Source: Metabacillus endolithicus (GTDB lineage Bacteria > Bacillota > Bacilli > Bacillales > Bacillaceae). Taken from it: 64,000 nucleotides of DNA. The position numbers were made by a program, and so were the translations under genes. Each line of letters opens with the position of its first letter. Positions within the stretch are counted from its first letter, which is position 1. This document shows positions 38,911 through 48,964 of this stretch, piece after piece. The stretch lies in NCBI RefSeq assembly GCF_023078335.1, contig NZ_CP095550.1, positions 4,322,001 through 4,386,000 on the forward strand, given 5' to 3'. The notes beneath the pieces were generated by a model, which was not told the DNA's origin, made no database searches, and was given only the letters and a program-made list of their open reading frames with translations.

Positions 38911-39696
38911 ATGGATATGTCATTAAATGGTAAAAGTGCATTAGTTATTGCTTCCAGCCAAGGACTTGGTAAAGCCATTGCTCAAAAGCTTGCAGAACAA
39001 GGGGCAAATGTTATGTTATCTAGTCGGGATGAAGAAAAGCTAAAAAAAATAAAACATGAGCTTGGGCAAAATAGTCATGGACGTATTGAATACAAAGTAT
39101 GTGATATAAAAAACAAAGAAGAAATAGAACAACTTGTTACTTTTACACAAACTGAATTTGGTGCAATCGATCTGCTTGTTAATAATGCAGGAGGTCCACC
39201 AGCAGGTACATTTGAAGAAATGACTGATGAAGATTGGCAGCATGCATTTGAATTAAACTTACTTAGTTATATCCGAATTATAAGAGAAGTGCTCCCCTAT
39301 ATGAAGAAAAGCGGTGGAAAGATCGTAAATATTGCTTCCTCCTCCGTAAAGGAACCAATCCCTGGTTTAATTTTATCTAATACTTTTCGAACGGGTATTG
39401 TCGGTTTAACAAAAACTCTGGCTTCAGAATTTGCATCATATGGAATTTTAATAAATACAGTTGCTCCAGGACGTATCTCAACAGATCGCGTCGCCTCTTT
39501 AGATGAGATTGCAGCAAAGAAACAAGGAGTATCAAAACAAGATGTTGAGGAAAGTGTAAAAGATAAAATTCCACTAGGCCGTTACGGATTACCGGAAGAA
39601 TTTGCAAACTATGCTACGTTCCTCTTATCTGACTTAAACTCCTACATGACAGGTCAAACATTTTTAGTTGATGGTGGAATGGTGAAATCAATTTAA
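38911..39696 (+). CDS. SDR family protein, BKR3-like, lacking the usual Tyr-x3-Lys pair
   Basis: This 261-residue short-chain dehydrogenase has the cofactor loop (ASSQGLGKA, a variant of TGxxxGIG), NNAG (LLVNNAGGPPAG) and the Ser of IASSSVK. Where YxxxK is expected the sequence reads SNTFR (LILSNTFRTGIVG), so the catalytic Tyr and Lys are replaced by Ser and Arg. The same substitution is typical of one SDR subgroup labelled beta-ketoacyl-ACP-reductase-like, so it is probably not an error. Activity and substrate are unknown. RBS AAGGGG. Confidence 0.8.
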   Translation: MDMSLNGKSALVIASSQGLGKAIAQKLAEQGANVMLSSRDEEKLKKIKHELGQNSHGRIEYKVCDIKNKEEIEQLVTFTQTEFGAIDLLVNNAGGPPAGTFEEMTDEDWQHAFELNLLSYIRIIREVLPYMKKSGGKIVNIASSSVKEPIPGLILSNTFRTGIVGLTKTLASEFASYGILINTVAPGRISTDRVASLDEIAAKKQGVSKQDVEESVKDKIPLGRYGLPEEFANYATFLLSDLNSYMTGQTFLVDGGMVKSI

Positions 39697-39756
39697 AGGA
39701 AGATAAGGAGAGGTTAGCTTCTCCTTATTTTTACTTGTAAGAAGGAGAGGAGTAAT

Positions 39757-40773
39757 TTGATAACATATCCAATTTTACAAAAAGGGGCAACAATTGGAGT
39801 AACAGCACCGTCATCTGGGATACCTGATGAACTTCACTTAATGTTTAAACATGCCTTAGTTAGCATGGAGAAAAAAGGATATAAAACACGATGTGGGGAA
39901 ACAGTATGGACACAGTATAAAGCTAAATCTTCATCAGCTAAAAAACGAGCAGATGAATTTATGTCAATGTTAAAAGATGATGAAATTTCACTTATTATTC
40001 CCCCGTGGGGTGGTGAGTTATTAATAGAAATTCTTGAACATATTAATTTTGATAGCTTACAAAATAAATGGATAATGGGATATTCTGATACAAGTGCATT
40101 ACTCCTTGCCATTACTTTAAAAACGGGAATTGCAACAGCTCATGGAACGAATCTTGTAGATCTACGAGGTGTATACTCTGATTCGACCACTGCAAAATGG
40201 GAAAGTGTTTTAAAGACGAAAAGAGGAGAGCAAATTTTACAGAATTCCTCAGAAAAATATCAAAAGCAATGGGATCATAACAATCCTTCGCCGTGTGTTT
40301 TTCATTTAACTGAACAAACTGATTGGAAGACAATTTCTAAAGATGTGCAAGAATGTAAAGGTCGTTTGCTTGGTGGGTGTATTGATATAATCAGACACTT
40401 AGTAGGAACACCCTATGGCCAAGTTAACAAATTTCAAGATTCTTATTTAGAGCACGGTGATAAAATAATTTGGTATTTTGAAAACTGTGAGCTAAATACA
40501 ACAGATCTACGCAGATCTCTTGTACAAATGAAACTGGCTGGTTGGTTTAATCATTGTTCAGGAATATTATTTGGAAGAAGTTCTGCAAATCAATCTATAG
40601 ATAATTATCACGTAATAGATGTTTATCAAGATTTACATAACGAACTTCAAATTCCAATTATATATGATATTGACTGTGGACATGTACCACCACAATTAAC
40701 ATTAATAAATGGAGCATATGCTGAAGTTTCAGTTCAAAATGGAGAAGGAAGAGTTTCACAAATGTTCATTTAG
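39757..40773 (+). CDS. S66 family peptidase (LD-carboxypeptidase/MccF-like)
   Basis: The 338-residue protein has the nucleophile Ser in GYSDTSALL (near residue 111), a Glu in WYFENCELNT and His in IDCGHVPPQLTL near the C-terminus, giving the Ser-Glu-His triad of S66. Members cleave L,D-bonds of muropeptides or detoxify microcin C-like conjugates; the sequence alone does not decide which. TTG 39757 follows AAGGAGAGGAG. Confidence 0.85.
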   Translation: MITYPILQKGATIGVTAPSSGIPDELHLMFKHALVSMEKKGYKTRCGETVWTQYKAKSSSAKKRADEFMSMLKDDEISLIIPPWGGELLIEILEHINFDSLQNKWIMGYSDTSALLLAITLKTGIATAHGTNLVDLRGVYSDSTTAKWESVLKTKRGEQILQNSSEKYQKQWDHNNPSPCVFHLTEQTDWKTISKDVQECKGRLLGGCIDIIRHLVGTPYGQVNKFQDSYLEHGDKIIWYFENCELNTTDLRRSLVQMKLAGWFNHCSGILFGRSSANQSIDNYHVIDVYQDLHNELQIPIIYDIDCGHVPPQLTLINGAYAEVSVQNGEGRVSQMFI

Positions 40774-40812
40774 TAAAAGGAGTCGTTACTAGTACATTAA
40801 GGAGGATGTAAG

Positions 40813-41694
40813 ATGAAACAAACAATTGGCTTTATTGGTCTTGGTGTTATGGGTAAAAGTATGGCAAAACATGTATTAGAAGCTGGATATCCATTGAAAG
40901 TTTATACTAGAACAAAGGAAAAGGCAGAGGAACTACTATCTTTAGGAGCTGAATGGAAAAGTACGGTTGCAGAGCTTTCGAATGAGTCTGATATTATTAT
41001 TACAATGATTGGCTATCCGCAAGATGTTGAGGATGTTTATTTAGATGAAGCAGGTATTATTTCATCTTCAAGACCAGGTACATACGTTATCGACATGACT
41101 ACTTCTCAGCCCTCCTTGGCAAAGAGAATTTATGAACAAGCGAAACAAAAAAATATTTACGCACTAGATGCACCAGTGTCTGGGGGAGATATCGGTGCAC
41201 GTGAAGCTCGATTAGCGATTATGGTTGGTGGAGATAGAGAGGCTTTTGATTATTGTTACCCGTTGTTTGAAAAAATGGGACAAAATATTGTGTACCAAGG
41301 AGAAGCTGGTTCTGGACAACATACGAAAATGTGCAATCAAATTGCGATTGCATCGGGTATGATAGGTGTTTGTGAAGCCATTTCTTATGCACAAAAATCA
41401 GGGTTAGACCCGTCTAATGTGCTTAAAAGTATTACAACTGGGGCGGCAGGAAGTTGGTCGTTAAGTAATCTTGCTCCACGTATGTTAGAGGGAGATTATG
41501 AACCAGGTTTTTTTGTAAAGCATTTTATTAAAGATATGGGAATTGCATTAGATGAATCAAACGAAATGGATCTTTTCACACCAGGATTAAAGCTTGCACA
41601 TGAGCTTTATGAGAAACTCGCTGAAGAGGGGAATGAGAATAAAGGGACACAGGCTTTAGTTAAGCTGTGGGATAAAGCTGAAGTTAATAACTAA
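40813..41694 (+). CDS. ykwC: NAD(P)-dependent 3-hydroxyisobutyrate dehydrogenase family protein YkwC
   Basis: The 293-residue beta-hydroxyacid dehydrogenase has the N-terminal Rossmann motif GFIGLGVMGKSMA and the substrate-binding DAPVSGGDIGAREARLAIMVGG. The catalytic Lys is in GSGQHTKMCNQ. It oxidises a small beta-hydroxyacid; the physiological substrate of YkwC is not certain. RBS AAGGAGG. In synteny just before pbpH. Confidence 0.88.
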   Translation: MKQTIGFIGLGVMGKSMAKHVLEAGYPLKVYTRTKEKAEELLSLGAEWKSTVAELSNESDIIITMIGYPQDVEDVYLDEAGIISSSRPGTYVIDMTTSQPSLAKRIYEQAKQKNIYALDAPVSGGDIGAREARLAIMVGGDREAFDYCYPLFEKMGQNIVYQGEAGSGQHTKMCNQIAIASGMIGVCEAISYAQKSGLDPSNVLKSITTGAAGSWSLSNLAPRMLEGDYEPGFFVKHFIKDMGIALDESNEMDLFTPGLKLAHELYEKLAEEGNENKGTQALVKLWDKAEVNN

Positions 41695-41946
41695 AAATAT
41701 TGTAGTTATTTGAAACTTTTTCTTTAAATATACGTCAATTAAAGTGATGGAAAGGCAATGTGAAACTATTCATGTTGTCTTTTCTTTTTAACGACATTGT
41801 ATGCTTCCCATTACTTCATTTTTCTTCACATGAATGTCATAAAGCAAAGCTACCTCTTCATTGATGATAATGGTAAAATAAAGGGTAGCCTAAAAAAATA
41901 AAAAGTTATCTTGAAATAGATATAAATTGATAGGAGGAAAGCGACT

Positions 41947-44031
41947 TTGACAGAACAAAACACAAATAAATCAGAAGAGCGTAAACTACGGAAGTCCAGA
42001 TATGTCAGAATCAATGTGTTCTTTTTTCTTGTCTTTCTGTTGTTTGTCGCCCTTATCGTTCGCTTAGGAGTTGTACAAATAGTTCAAGGAGAAGAGTTTT
42101 CAAAGGAAGTCTCTAGAACAGAATCCGATTATGCAAGCTTACCTGCACCACGTGGGAAAATGTATGACCGTTACAATCGTGTTGTAGTAGACAATACAAG
42201 GGTACCAGCCATCACATATACAGTTGATAAAACAACATCAGCTGAGGATAAAATTGAAACGTCGAAAAAGCTCGCAGAATATATTAGTTATGATAACGAA
42301 TTCTTAACAGATGAGCTAAAAGATCGTGACATTAAAGATTATTGGTTAGCTTCTCACCCAACTGAAGCGAAAGAACTTCTTTCTAAAAAAGAACTTGAGC
42401 TGAAGCCTGCTGAAACATACAAATTACAAGTAGAGCGTGTGCCAGAGGATGAATTTAATACAATTAAGTCTGATCCTGAACAGATGGAGTTAGCGTACAT
42501 CTATACACGCTTTTCTTCAGGATATCAGTACGAACCACAAGTTGTGAAATCACTAAACCTAACCGATGAGGAGGTATCACTCGTTGCTGAGCATTTGGAG
42601 CAGCTTCCTGGAGTAGATGTGATTACTGACTGGGGAAGATCTTATCCATATGAATCACTTGGGTCTATTTTTGGTACTGTAACCTCTCCTGAGGAAGGTA
42701 TTCTTCAATCTCGTGAAGATTATTACAAGGCAAGAGGCTATGCTAGAAATGAAAGAGTCGGGAGAAGTTATTTAGAATATCAATACGAAGATTATTTAAA
42801 TCCTCGTAAAGCAAAAGTAGAATATATTTCAGATAAAGATGGTAACATCATTTCTGAAGAAGTTGTAGATGAAGGACAAAGAGGTTATGATCTGAAGCTT
42901 TCTTTTGATATGGAACTTCAAATGGAAGTGGAAAAAATTGTAGAAGAAGAATTACTTCAGGCAAGTAAAAGTCACTTTTTAATGGACCGGGCATTTGTTG
43001 TAATGATGGACCCTTACCAAGGTGATGTATTAGCAATGGTTGGGAAACAATTAGATTCCAAAAACCGTAACAACATAATAGATTATCCTTATGGGACGTT
43101 CACTACCCAATATGAGGCAGGGTCCACAGTTAAAGGTGCGACTGTTTTAGCAGGATACCAGAAAGGAATTCCTATTGGAAAGGGATATTACGATACAAAG
43201 CTCTACTTTAAAGGAACTCCACCAAAAGGTTCTTATTCAAATCTTGGTTATATGACAGATTTGAATGCACTAAAGAAATCATCAAACGTGTACATGTTTC
43301 ATGTAGCCTTAGAAATTGCTGATCTGGAATATGTCAAAAACGGCCCGTTAAATGTATCAAGTGAGGATTTCCAAAGACTGCGAAATTATTTTGCACAATT
43401 TGGATTAGGTGTTCCTACAGGTATTGACTTACCTCAGGAATCCTCTGGATTATTGAGTACACCAGATACAGCTGGTAAGCTTTTAGATATTGCTATAGGT
43501 CAGTTTGACACATATACACCACTTCAGTTGGCACAGTATGTTTCGGCTGTTGCAAATGGTGGTTCAAGGGTTCAACCACGTATCGTTACAAGTATTCATA
43601 CACCTCTAGAAGACTCAACATTAGGTCCAATTGCCGTTGATAAGTCTCCAAATGTGTTAAATAAAGTTAATAACACACCGGAGGAAATTGAGAGAGTTCA
43701 GCAAGGCTTCAGGTTAGTTGTTACCTCTGGAACAGCTTCTGCTTATATTGATTATGATGTTGCTGGTAAAACTGGAACATCTCAAACCAATTACTATGGT
43801 CCAAAGCGAGAGTATTGGGGTAGAAAAACAAATAACTTAAACTTTATAGGATATTATCCTTCAGAGAACCCTGAAGTGGCTTTCAGTGTTGTTGTTCCGT
43901 GGGCTAGTAACGATAAAGATGCAGTTAATAAACACATTGCAAATCGAATCGTAAAAGCTTATATGGATTTACAAAAGAAGTACTTAACAACAACAGAGAT
44001 TGAAACACAAGAAGTTACAGAAACCGAATAA
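41947..44031 (+). CDS. pbpH: Class B penicillin-binding protein PbpH
   Basis: This 694-residue peptidoglycan transpeptidase makes side-wall cross-links and is partly redundant with PBP2A in B. subtilis. It has an N-terminal cytoplasmic tail, one membrane helix (about 24-46), a dimerisation domain, and the transpeptidase domain with SxxK (Ser393 in AGSTVKGA), SxN (KSSNVYMF) and KTG (AGKTGTSQTN). TTG 41947 follows AGGAGGAAAG. Gene order ykwC-pbpH is conserved. Confidence 0.93.
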   Translation: MTEQNTNKSEERKLRKSRYVRINVFFFLVFLLFVALIVRLGVVQIVQGEEFSKEVSRTESDYASLPAPRGKMYDRYNRVVVDNTRVPAITYTVDKTTSAEDKIETSKKLAEYISYDNEFLTDELKDRDIKDYWLASHPTEAKELLSKKELELKPAETYKLQVERVPEDEFNTIKSDPEQMELAYIYTRFSSGYQYEPQVVKSLNLTDEEVSLVAEHLEQLPGVDVITDWGRSYPYESLGSIFGTVTSPEEGILQSREDYYKARGYARNERVGRSYLEYQYEDYLNPRKAKVEYISDKDGNIISEEVVDEGQRGYDLKLSFDMELQMEVEKIVEEELLQASKSHFLMDRAFVVMMDPYQGDVLAMVGKQLDSKNRNNIIDYPYGTFTTQYEAGSTVKGATVLAGYQKGIPIGKGYYDTKLYFKGTPPKGSYSNLGYMTDLNALKKSSNVYMFHVALEIADLEYVKNGPLNVSSEDFQRLRNYFAQFGLGVPTGIDLPQESSGLLSTPDTAGKLLDIAIGQFDTYTPLQLAQYVSAVANGGSRVQPRIVTSIHTPLEDSTLGPIAVDKSPNVLNKVNNTPEEIERVQQGFRLVVTSGTASAYIDYDVAGKTGTSQTNYYGPKREYWGRKTNNLNFIGYYPSENPEVAFSVVVPWASNDKDAVNKHIANRIVKAYMDLQKKYLTTTEIETQEVTETE

Positions 44032-44048
44032 ACTAACACATTAGACAT

Positions 44049-44078
44049 CAGTCTGTCATTGAACATGGCAGGCTGTTT
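44049..44078 (+). terminator. Probable terminator of pbpH
   Basis: CAGTCTGTCAT pairs with ATGGCAGGCTG (two G-U pairs) around TGAAC, followed by TTTTG. Confidence 0.6.
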
Positions 44079-44165
44079 TGTATTTTTAAAACAATAATAT
44101 GGAATCACACATAAATCCCTTCTCTTTTCACAAAATAACATTGAAAACGAAAGGGAGTGAACAAC

Positions 44166-44342
44166 TTGGCAAAAAGAACAAAGAAAAATGATCCGCAGCA
44201 AAAAAACAAAAAAGGTTTTGATTCAAGTGTAATCGATTCTGAATTCAGTCATGAAGTAGGAAGTACTGACACAAATAAGATACACAAAGATAAAGCGAAG
44301 AAAGAAAAAGCTTCTAAAAACAATGGTGAATATAAAGGATAA
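44166..44342 (+). CDS. 58-residue basic hypothetical protein
   Basis: TTG 44166 lies about nine bases after AAAGGGAG and gives a very hydrophilic Lys-rich protein (MAKRTKKNDPQQKNKKGFD, with SEFSHEVGS in the middle). The in-frame GTG at 44157 is too close to the ribosome-binding site. Likely disordered. It may be a small spore or stress protein, but no family is recognised. Confidence 0.55.
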   Translation: MAKRTKKNDPQQKNKKGFDSSVIDSEFSHEVGSTDTNKIHKDKAKKEKASKNNGEYKG

Positions 44343-44369
44343 AAACTTGGTGCTTAGCCAAGTTTTTTC
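44342..44369 (+). terminator. Terminator of the 58-residue gene
   Basis: AAAACTTGG and CCAAGTTTT pair around a seven-base loop and continue into TTCT. Confidence 0.75.
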
Positions 44370-44415
44370 TTATATTTCATAATCATTATTAGTAAGCAAA
44401 TTTTTTAAGATTATG

Positions 44416-44473
44416 TTGAATATTTTATTAGTTTCATTATATGATAGAGATAGAAACATACCGACCGGTTAGT
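44416..44473 (+). promoter_or_regulatory. Promoter and TetR-type operator 1 of the acyl-CoA cluster
   Basis: TTGAAT (44416-44421), an 18-bp spacer and TATGAT (44440-44445) form the promoter. Just past the start point lies ACATACCGACCGGTTAGT (44456-44473), an imperfect dyad (AC..ACCG..CGGT..GT). A near-identical copy lies at 48926-48943, ahead of the second half of the cluster. Confidence 0.7.
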
Positions 44474-44499
44474 TGGTGTGGGAGAAGGAGTGAGATTGG

Positions 44500-45708
44500 T
44501 TGAATTTTTCTTATTCAGAGAAGGTAATATCACTTCAAGAGAAACTACATACATTTATGAAAGAAAATATTTATCCTAATGAATATTTGTACGAACAACA
44601 GTTAGGTGAACAACAATCAAGATGGACAACAATTCCTCCTATAATGGAAGAACTCAAGGAGAAAGCAAAGGCAGAAGGTTTATGGAATCTATTTCTACCA
44701 GATAGTGAGTATGGGGCAGGTCTTACGAATATTGAATATGCTCCGTTGTGTGAAATTATGGGGAGGTCACTAATTGCTCCGGAGGTTTTCAACTGCAATG
44801 CTCCTGACACAGGCAATATGGAAGTGCTAGTTAGGTATGGAACAGAAGAGCAGAAGAAACAATGGCTTAGGCCATTATTAGATGGAAAAATTCGTTCTTG
44901 CTTTTCTATGACAGAGCCTGATGTAGCTTCAGCTGATGCGACAAATATTTGTGCAACGATTGAAAAAGACGGGGATGAGTATGTAATCAATGGTCGTAAA
45001 TGGTGGTCCTCAGGTGCAGGAGATCCAAGATGCAAAATTGCTATCGTTATGGGAAAAAATGATCCAGATGCTTCAAAGCATGAACAGCAATCTATGATCC
45101 TTGTACCACTAGATACTCCAGGAGTAAAGATTGAGCGGGTTCTTCCTGTTTTTGGATATGATCATGCACCACATGGTCATGCTGAAATTTCTTTTGAGTC
45201 AGTTCGTGTCCCAGCATCAAATATGATTCTAGGAGAGGGAAAGGGCTTTGCTATTGCACAGGGAAGATTAGGTCCTGGAAGAATACATCATTGTATGCGT
45301 TTAATTGGAGCAGCAGAAAGAGCGCTTGAACTTTTATGTAAGCGCGTACAAAACAGGGGAGCTTTTGGAAGAAGCCTTTCACAGCAAGGAGTAATTAGAG
45401 AGTGGATTGCTGACTCTAGAATTGAAATTGAACAAGCAAGGTTACTAACCCTCAAAGCAGCATATATGATGGATACAGTTGGGAATAAACAAGCTAAAGC
45501 AGAAATTGCCATGATTAAGGTTGTCGCCCCTTCTATGGCACTAAAGGTGCTAGATCGTGCCATTCAGGCTTTTGGAGGAGCTGGTGTGAGTGAAGATTTT
45601 CCATTAGCAGCTCAATGGGCAAATGCAAGAACACTAAGAATAGCTGATGGTCCAGATGAAGTTCATCGCGCACAAATAGGAAAGCTTGAATTGAAAAAAT
45701 ATCAGTAG
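44500..45708 (+). CDS. Acyl-CoA dehydrogenase, ACAD10/ACAD11 (LvaC) type
   Basis: This 402-residue FAD-dependent flavoprotein has the usual N-terminal helical domain, FAD segments ([27 protein letters not shown]) and C-terminal helices. It ends with [19 protein letters not shown]. The ADGPDEVH phrase is typical of the ACAD10/ACAD11 and LvaC group, in contrast to the EGTxE phrase of ordinary enzymes (present in the second dehydrogenase at 52142). In that group the enzyme removes phosphate from a 4-phosphoacyl-CoA. TTG 44500 follows GGAGAAGGAG. First gene after operator 1. Confidence 0.85.
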   Translation: MNFSYSEKVISLQEKLHTFMKENIYPNEYLYEQQLGEQQSRWTTIPPIMEELKEKAKAEGLWNLFLPDSEYGAGLTNIEYAPLCEIMGRSLIAPEVFNCNAPDTGNMEVLVRYGTEEQKKQWLRPLLDGKIRSCFSMTEPDVASADATNICATIEKDGDEYVINGRKWWSSGAGDPRCKIAIVMGKNDPDASKHEQQSMILVPLDTPGVKIERVLPVFGYDHAPHGHAEISFESVRVPASNMILGEGKGFAIAQGRLGPGRIHHCMRLIGAAERALELLCKRVQNRGAFGRSLSQQGVIREWIADSRIEIEQARLLTLKAAYMMDTVGNKQAKAEIAMIKVVAPSMALKVLDRAIQAFGGAGVSEDFPLAAQWANARTLRIADGPDEVHRAQIGKLELKKYQ

Positions 45709-45726
45709 ACAGTAAGTAAGGAGGGA

Positions 45727-46506
45727 ATGAATTTGCATATTAAGGATTTATTTGATTTATCAGGTAAAACTGCTGTTATTACAGGTGGTGGAAGAGGACT
45801 CGGAGAACAAATTGCAGAGGGATTTGCAGAAGCTGGAGCTAATATTGTTTTATGTTCACGAAAAGAAGAGGCATGTGTTGAAGTTGCAAATCGTTTAGCC
45901 AAAAATGGCGTTCAAGCACTTGGTCTTCGGTGTGATATTACTAAAAAAGAAGATATTACCTATGTTGTTAATGAAACAATGAAACGATTCGGACAAATAG
46001 ATATTCTCGTTAATAATAGTGGAGCAACATGGGGAGCTCCTGCCGTAGAGATGCCACTAGAGGCATGGCAGAAAGTAATTGATGTAAATGTGACCGGAAC
46101 ATTTTTAATGAGCCAAGCGGTTGGTAAAGAGATGATTAAACAAAAAAGTGGAAAAATCATAAATATTTCATCTGTTGCCGGCTTAGGGGGAACAGATCCC
46201 AATTTAATGGACACAATCGGGTATAACACAAGTAAAGGAGCTGTTATTACTCTTACAAAAGATTTAGCCGCTAAATGGGGACAGTACAATATTAATGTAA
46301 ATGCTATTGCTCCAGGATTTTTTCCAACAAAAATGTCTAAGGTGATCATTGAGCATGGTAAAGATCATTTCCTTTCAGGAACACCTTTGAAGCGATTTGG
46401 TTCTGATCAAGATTTAAAAGGGGTAGCGGTGTTTTTAGCCTCAAGAGCATCTGACTTTATAACAGGTGATGTACTTGTTGTCGATGGTGGAACACATGTG
46501 TTATAA
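45727..46506 (+). CDS. SDR family oxidoreductase
   Basis: This 259-residue classical SDR has ITGGGRGLGEQ (cofactor loop), NNSG, the catalytic Ser in INISSVAG and the Tyr-Lys pair in GYNTSKGAV. It is 18 bases downstream of the dehydrogenase, so the two are probably co-transcribed. By analogy with LvaD it could interconvert a 4-oxoacyl-CoA and a 4-hydroxyacyl-CoA. The substrate is an inference from context. RBS AAGGAGGG. Confidence 0.85.
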   Translation: MNLHIKDLFDLSGKTAVITGGGRGLGEQIAEGFAEAGANIVLCSRKEEACVEVANRLAKNGVQALGLRCDITKKEDITYVVNETMKRFGQIDILVNNSGATWGAPAVEMPLEAWQKVIDVNVTGTFLMSQAVGKEMIKQKSGKIINISSVAGLGGTDPNLMDTIGYNTSKGAVITLTKDLAAKWGQYNINVNAIAPGFFPTKMSKVIIEHGKDHFLSGTPLKRFGSDQDLKGVAVFLASRASDFITGDVLVVDGGTHVL

Positions 46507-46552
46507 AGATAGCTTTATCGCTTTCTATCATTATTCTTTAGGAGGTATGTAA

Positions 46553-48165
46553 ATGGAAAACAATGAAAAGTGGTTTGCAAAGTACACTGATTCAATGTCT
46601 AATAATGTGGATATTCCTCATATTTCTCTACCTGAAATGCTTCAAAATACCATTAATAAATACGGAAATCATGAGGCAATTTCTTTCTATGGTAAGAAAT
46701 TTACGTATCATGAGGTTGCAAATATGGTTTTTGCGTTTACATCAGCACTTCAACAGTCAGGCGTGCAAAAAGGTGATAGAGTTGCGATTATGCTGCCCAA
46801 CTGTCCACAGTATGTTGTCTCCTATTACGGTGCCTTAAATGCTGGTGGGATTGTGACTCAGCTCAATCCTATGCTTGTTGAAAGAGAGCTAGAGTACATT
46901 TTAAATGATGCTGGTGCTGAAACAATTGTTGTTTTTGATAGTATTTACCCGAGAGTAAAGTCTATTCAGTCAAAAACACAGTTGAAAAATATCATTACTG
47001 TTAGTCTTCAACCTTCTGGAAAAATTCAGGAAGAGGATGACACATTTGAGAGCTTTCTAGCTAAACAGAACGGTCAGGTTTTACCAGTTGATATTGAGCC
47101 GGAACACGATATCGCGGTTTTACAATATACGGGAGGAACGACTGGACGTTCAAAAGGGCTATGCTGACTCATAGAAATGTTGTGGCAAATGCTGTGCAAT
47201 CTTATGAATTTTTTAAAGAAGAAATTATTATGGGACAAGAAAAATGTTTGACTGTCATTCCATTATTTCATGTTTTCGGAATGTCTAGCTGCATGAATCT
47301 TACCATCTTGTGTGGAAACTGCTTAATCATGCTCCCGAGATTTGATTTAGAGGAAGTGCTACAAACAATTAAGAAGGAACAGCCTACAGTATTTCCAGGC
47401 GTACCAACGATGTATGTAGCAATTACTAACCATCCAAAAGCTGAGGAATATGGAATTGATTCAATTAAAACGTGCAACAGTGGAAGTGCTCCAATGCCGG
47501 TTGAGTTGTTGAATGAATTTGAAAGAAAAACTGGTGCCAAAATTTTAGAAGGCTATGGGCTTTCCGAGGCTTCACCCACTACCCATTGTAACCCGCCATT
47601 TGCAGAAAGAAAGGCTGGTACTGTTGGGTTAGGGTTGCCTAACACTGCATATAAAATAGTGGATGTAGCAACAGGTAAACAGGAAGTACCAATTGGAGAG
47701 CTGGGAGAACTGATTATTAGTGGGCCACAGGTGATGAAAGGCTACTGGAATATGCCTGAGGAAACAGCTGTTACACTTAGAGATGGCTGGTTGTTTACAG
47801 GTGATATTGCAAGAATGGATGAAGAAGGCTATGTTTCAATTGTGGATCGAAAAAAAGACCTAATTATTGCGAGCGGTTACAATGTCTATCCGAGAGATAT
47901 TGAAGAAGTTCTCTATGAACATCCTAGCGTTCAAGAAGCAGTTGTCATTGGTATACCTGATGAGTATCGAGGGGAAACGGTAAAAGCATTTATTGTCTTA
48001 AAATCAGGGAAAACAGCAACAGAAGAGGAAATGATTGAATACAGCCGTAAACATTTGGCTACTTATAAAGTTCCGAGGTTTATTGAATTTCGGAAGGAAT
48101 TACCTAAAACAAATGTCGGAAAGATTTTAAGACGTGCTTTGAGGGAAGAAGTATTAAAACAATAA
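46553..48165 (+). pseudogene. Long-chain-type fatty acid-CoA ligase (AMP-binding), single frameshift
   Basis: The adenylate-forming enzyme has the P-loop YTGGTTGRSKG, the GYGLSEASP motif, the TGDIARMDEEGYV hinge and the catalytic Lys in KTNVGKILRR near the C-terminus. The first frame ends just after SKG at 47167. The next resumes with AMLTHRNVVANAVQSYEF. One extra G in the GGG at 47156-47158 gives a continuous protein of about 537 residues. It would activate the cluster's carboxylic acid substrate (compare LvaE). RBS AGGAGG. Confidence 0.85.
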
Positions 48166-48309
48166 AGAATTCAATCTATTTTACTGATAACTGAAAGGAA
48201 AAAATACTTGAATTTAACCATAGTTAAAACTGATGATAGCTCTAAACAAAGACGTCTTAGCCTATGGTATAATCTGAAAAAAGTAGAATAGATTGAGAGG
48301 ATATGAAAA

Positions 48310-48873
48310 ATGAAAGAGAAAATAAGAGAGCAAAGTATTCAACTATTTGCAACAAAAGGGTTTAAAGAAACATCCATCCAAGATATTGTAGATGCTCTCA
48401 ATGTCACTAAAGGAACTTTTTATTATTACTTCACTTCTAAGGAACAGCTGTTAATGGATATACATTTACAGTATATTGATGATTTGTTAGAAAAACAGGA
48501 AAACATCATTAAAAACGAATCCATGAATTGTAAGGATAAGTTGTATAACATCGTTTATATGCTCATTCATGATATTGAAAAAGAAGGATTAAGTGCAAAG
48601 GTGTTCTTTCGTGAAATGCGTAACCTTAATGAAGATCATCTTACATTAATAGTCCCGAAAAGAGATCAATTTCGAATCAATATCCAAAAATTATTAGATG
48701 AAGGTATTGAACAAAACGAAATTCGCTCTGATTTACCGACAGATATTGTAACACTTAGTATATTAGGAATGACTAACTGGAGCTATTTTTGGTTTGATCC
48801 TCAAGGTAGGGCATCAGATAAGGACGTTTCAGAGGTGTTTATTAAAGTGTTATTGGAAGGATTGGCTGTATAG
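48310..48873 (+). CDS. TetR/AcrR family transcriptional regulator
   Basis: The 187-residue regulator has an N-terminal helix-turn-helix (residues 4-50, with GFKETSIQDIVDALNVTKGTFYYYFTSKEQLL) and a C-terminal ligand-binding domain. It lies between the two parts of the cluster, each preceded by the same operator-like sequence, so it is the probable repressor, relieved by an acyl-CoA. RBS GAGAGGA. Confidence 0.88.
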   Translation: MKEKIREQSIQLFATKGFKETSIQDIVDALNVTKGTFYYYFTSKEQLLMDIHLQYIDDLLEKQENIIKNESMNCKDKLYNIVYMLIHDIEKEGLSAKVFFREMRNLNEDHLTLIVPKRDQFRINIQKLLDEGIEQNEIRSDLPTDIVTLSILGMTNWSYFWFDPQGRASDKDVSEVFIKVLLEGLAV

Positions 48874-48925
48874 TTGCCTGATGATGCAAGATTAACTTGC
48901 ATCATCAGAAAAAAATTTACAAAAA

Positions 48926-48943
48926 ACATACCGACTGGTTAGT
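48926..48943 (+). promoter_or_regulatory. TetR-type operator 2 of the acyl-CoA cluster
   Basis: ACATACCGACTGGTTAGT differs from operator 1 (44456-44473) at one of 18 positions. It lies 22 bases before the start codon of the 3-hydroxyacyl-CoA dehydrogenase gene. Confidence 0.7.
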
Positions 48944-48964
48944 AAGTAAAGGGAGGATTTATTC

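Noticed and set aside
44456..44473. FadR operator of the B. subtilis type
   Set aside because: The sequence ACATACCGACCGGTTAGT does not match TGAATGAMTANTCATTCA; the local TetR is a better candidate.
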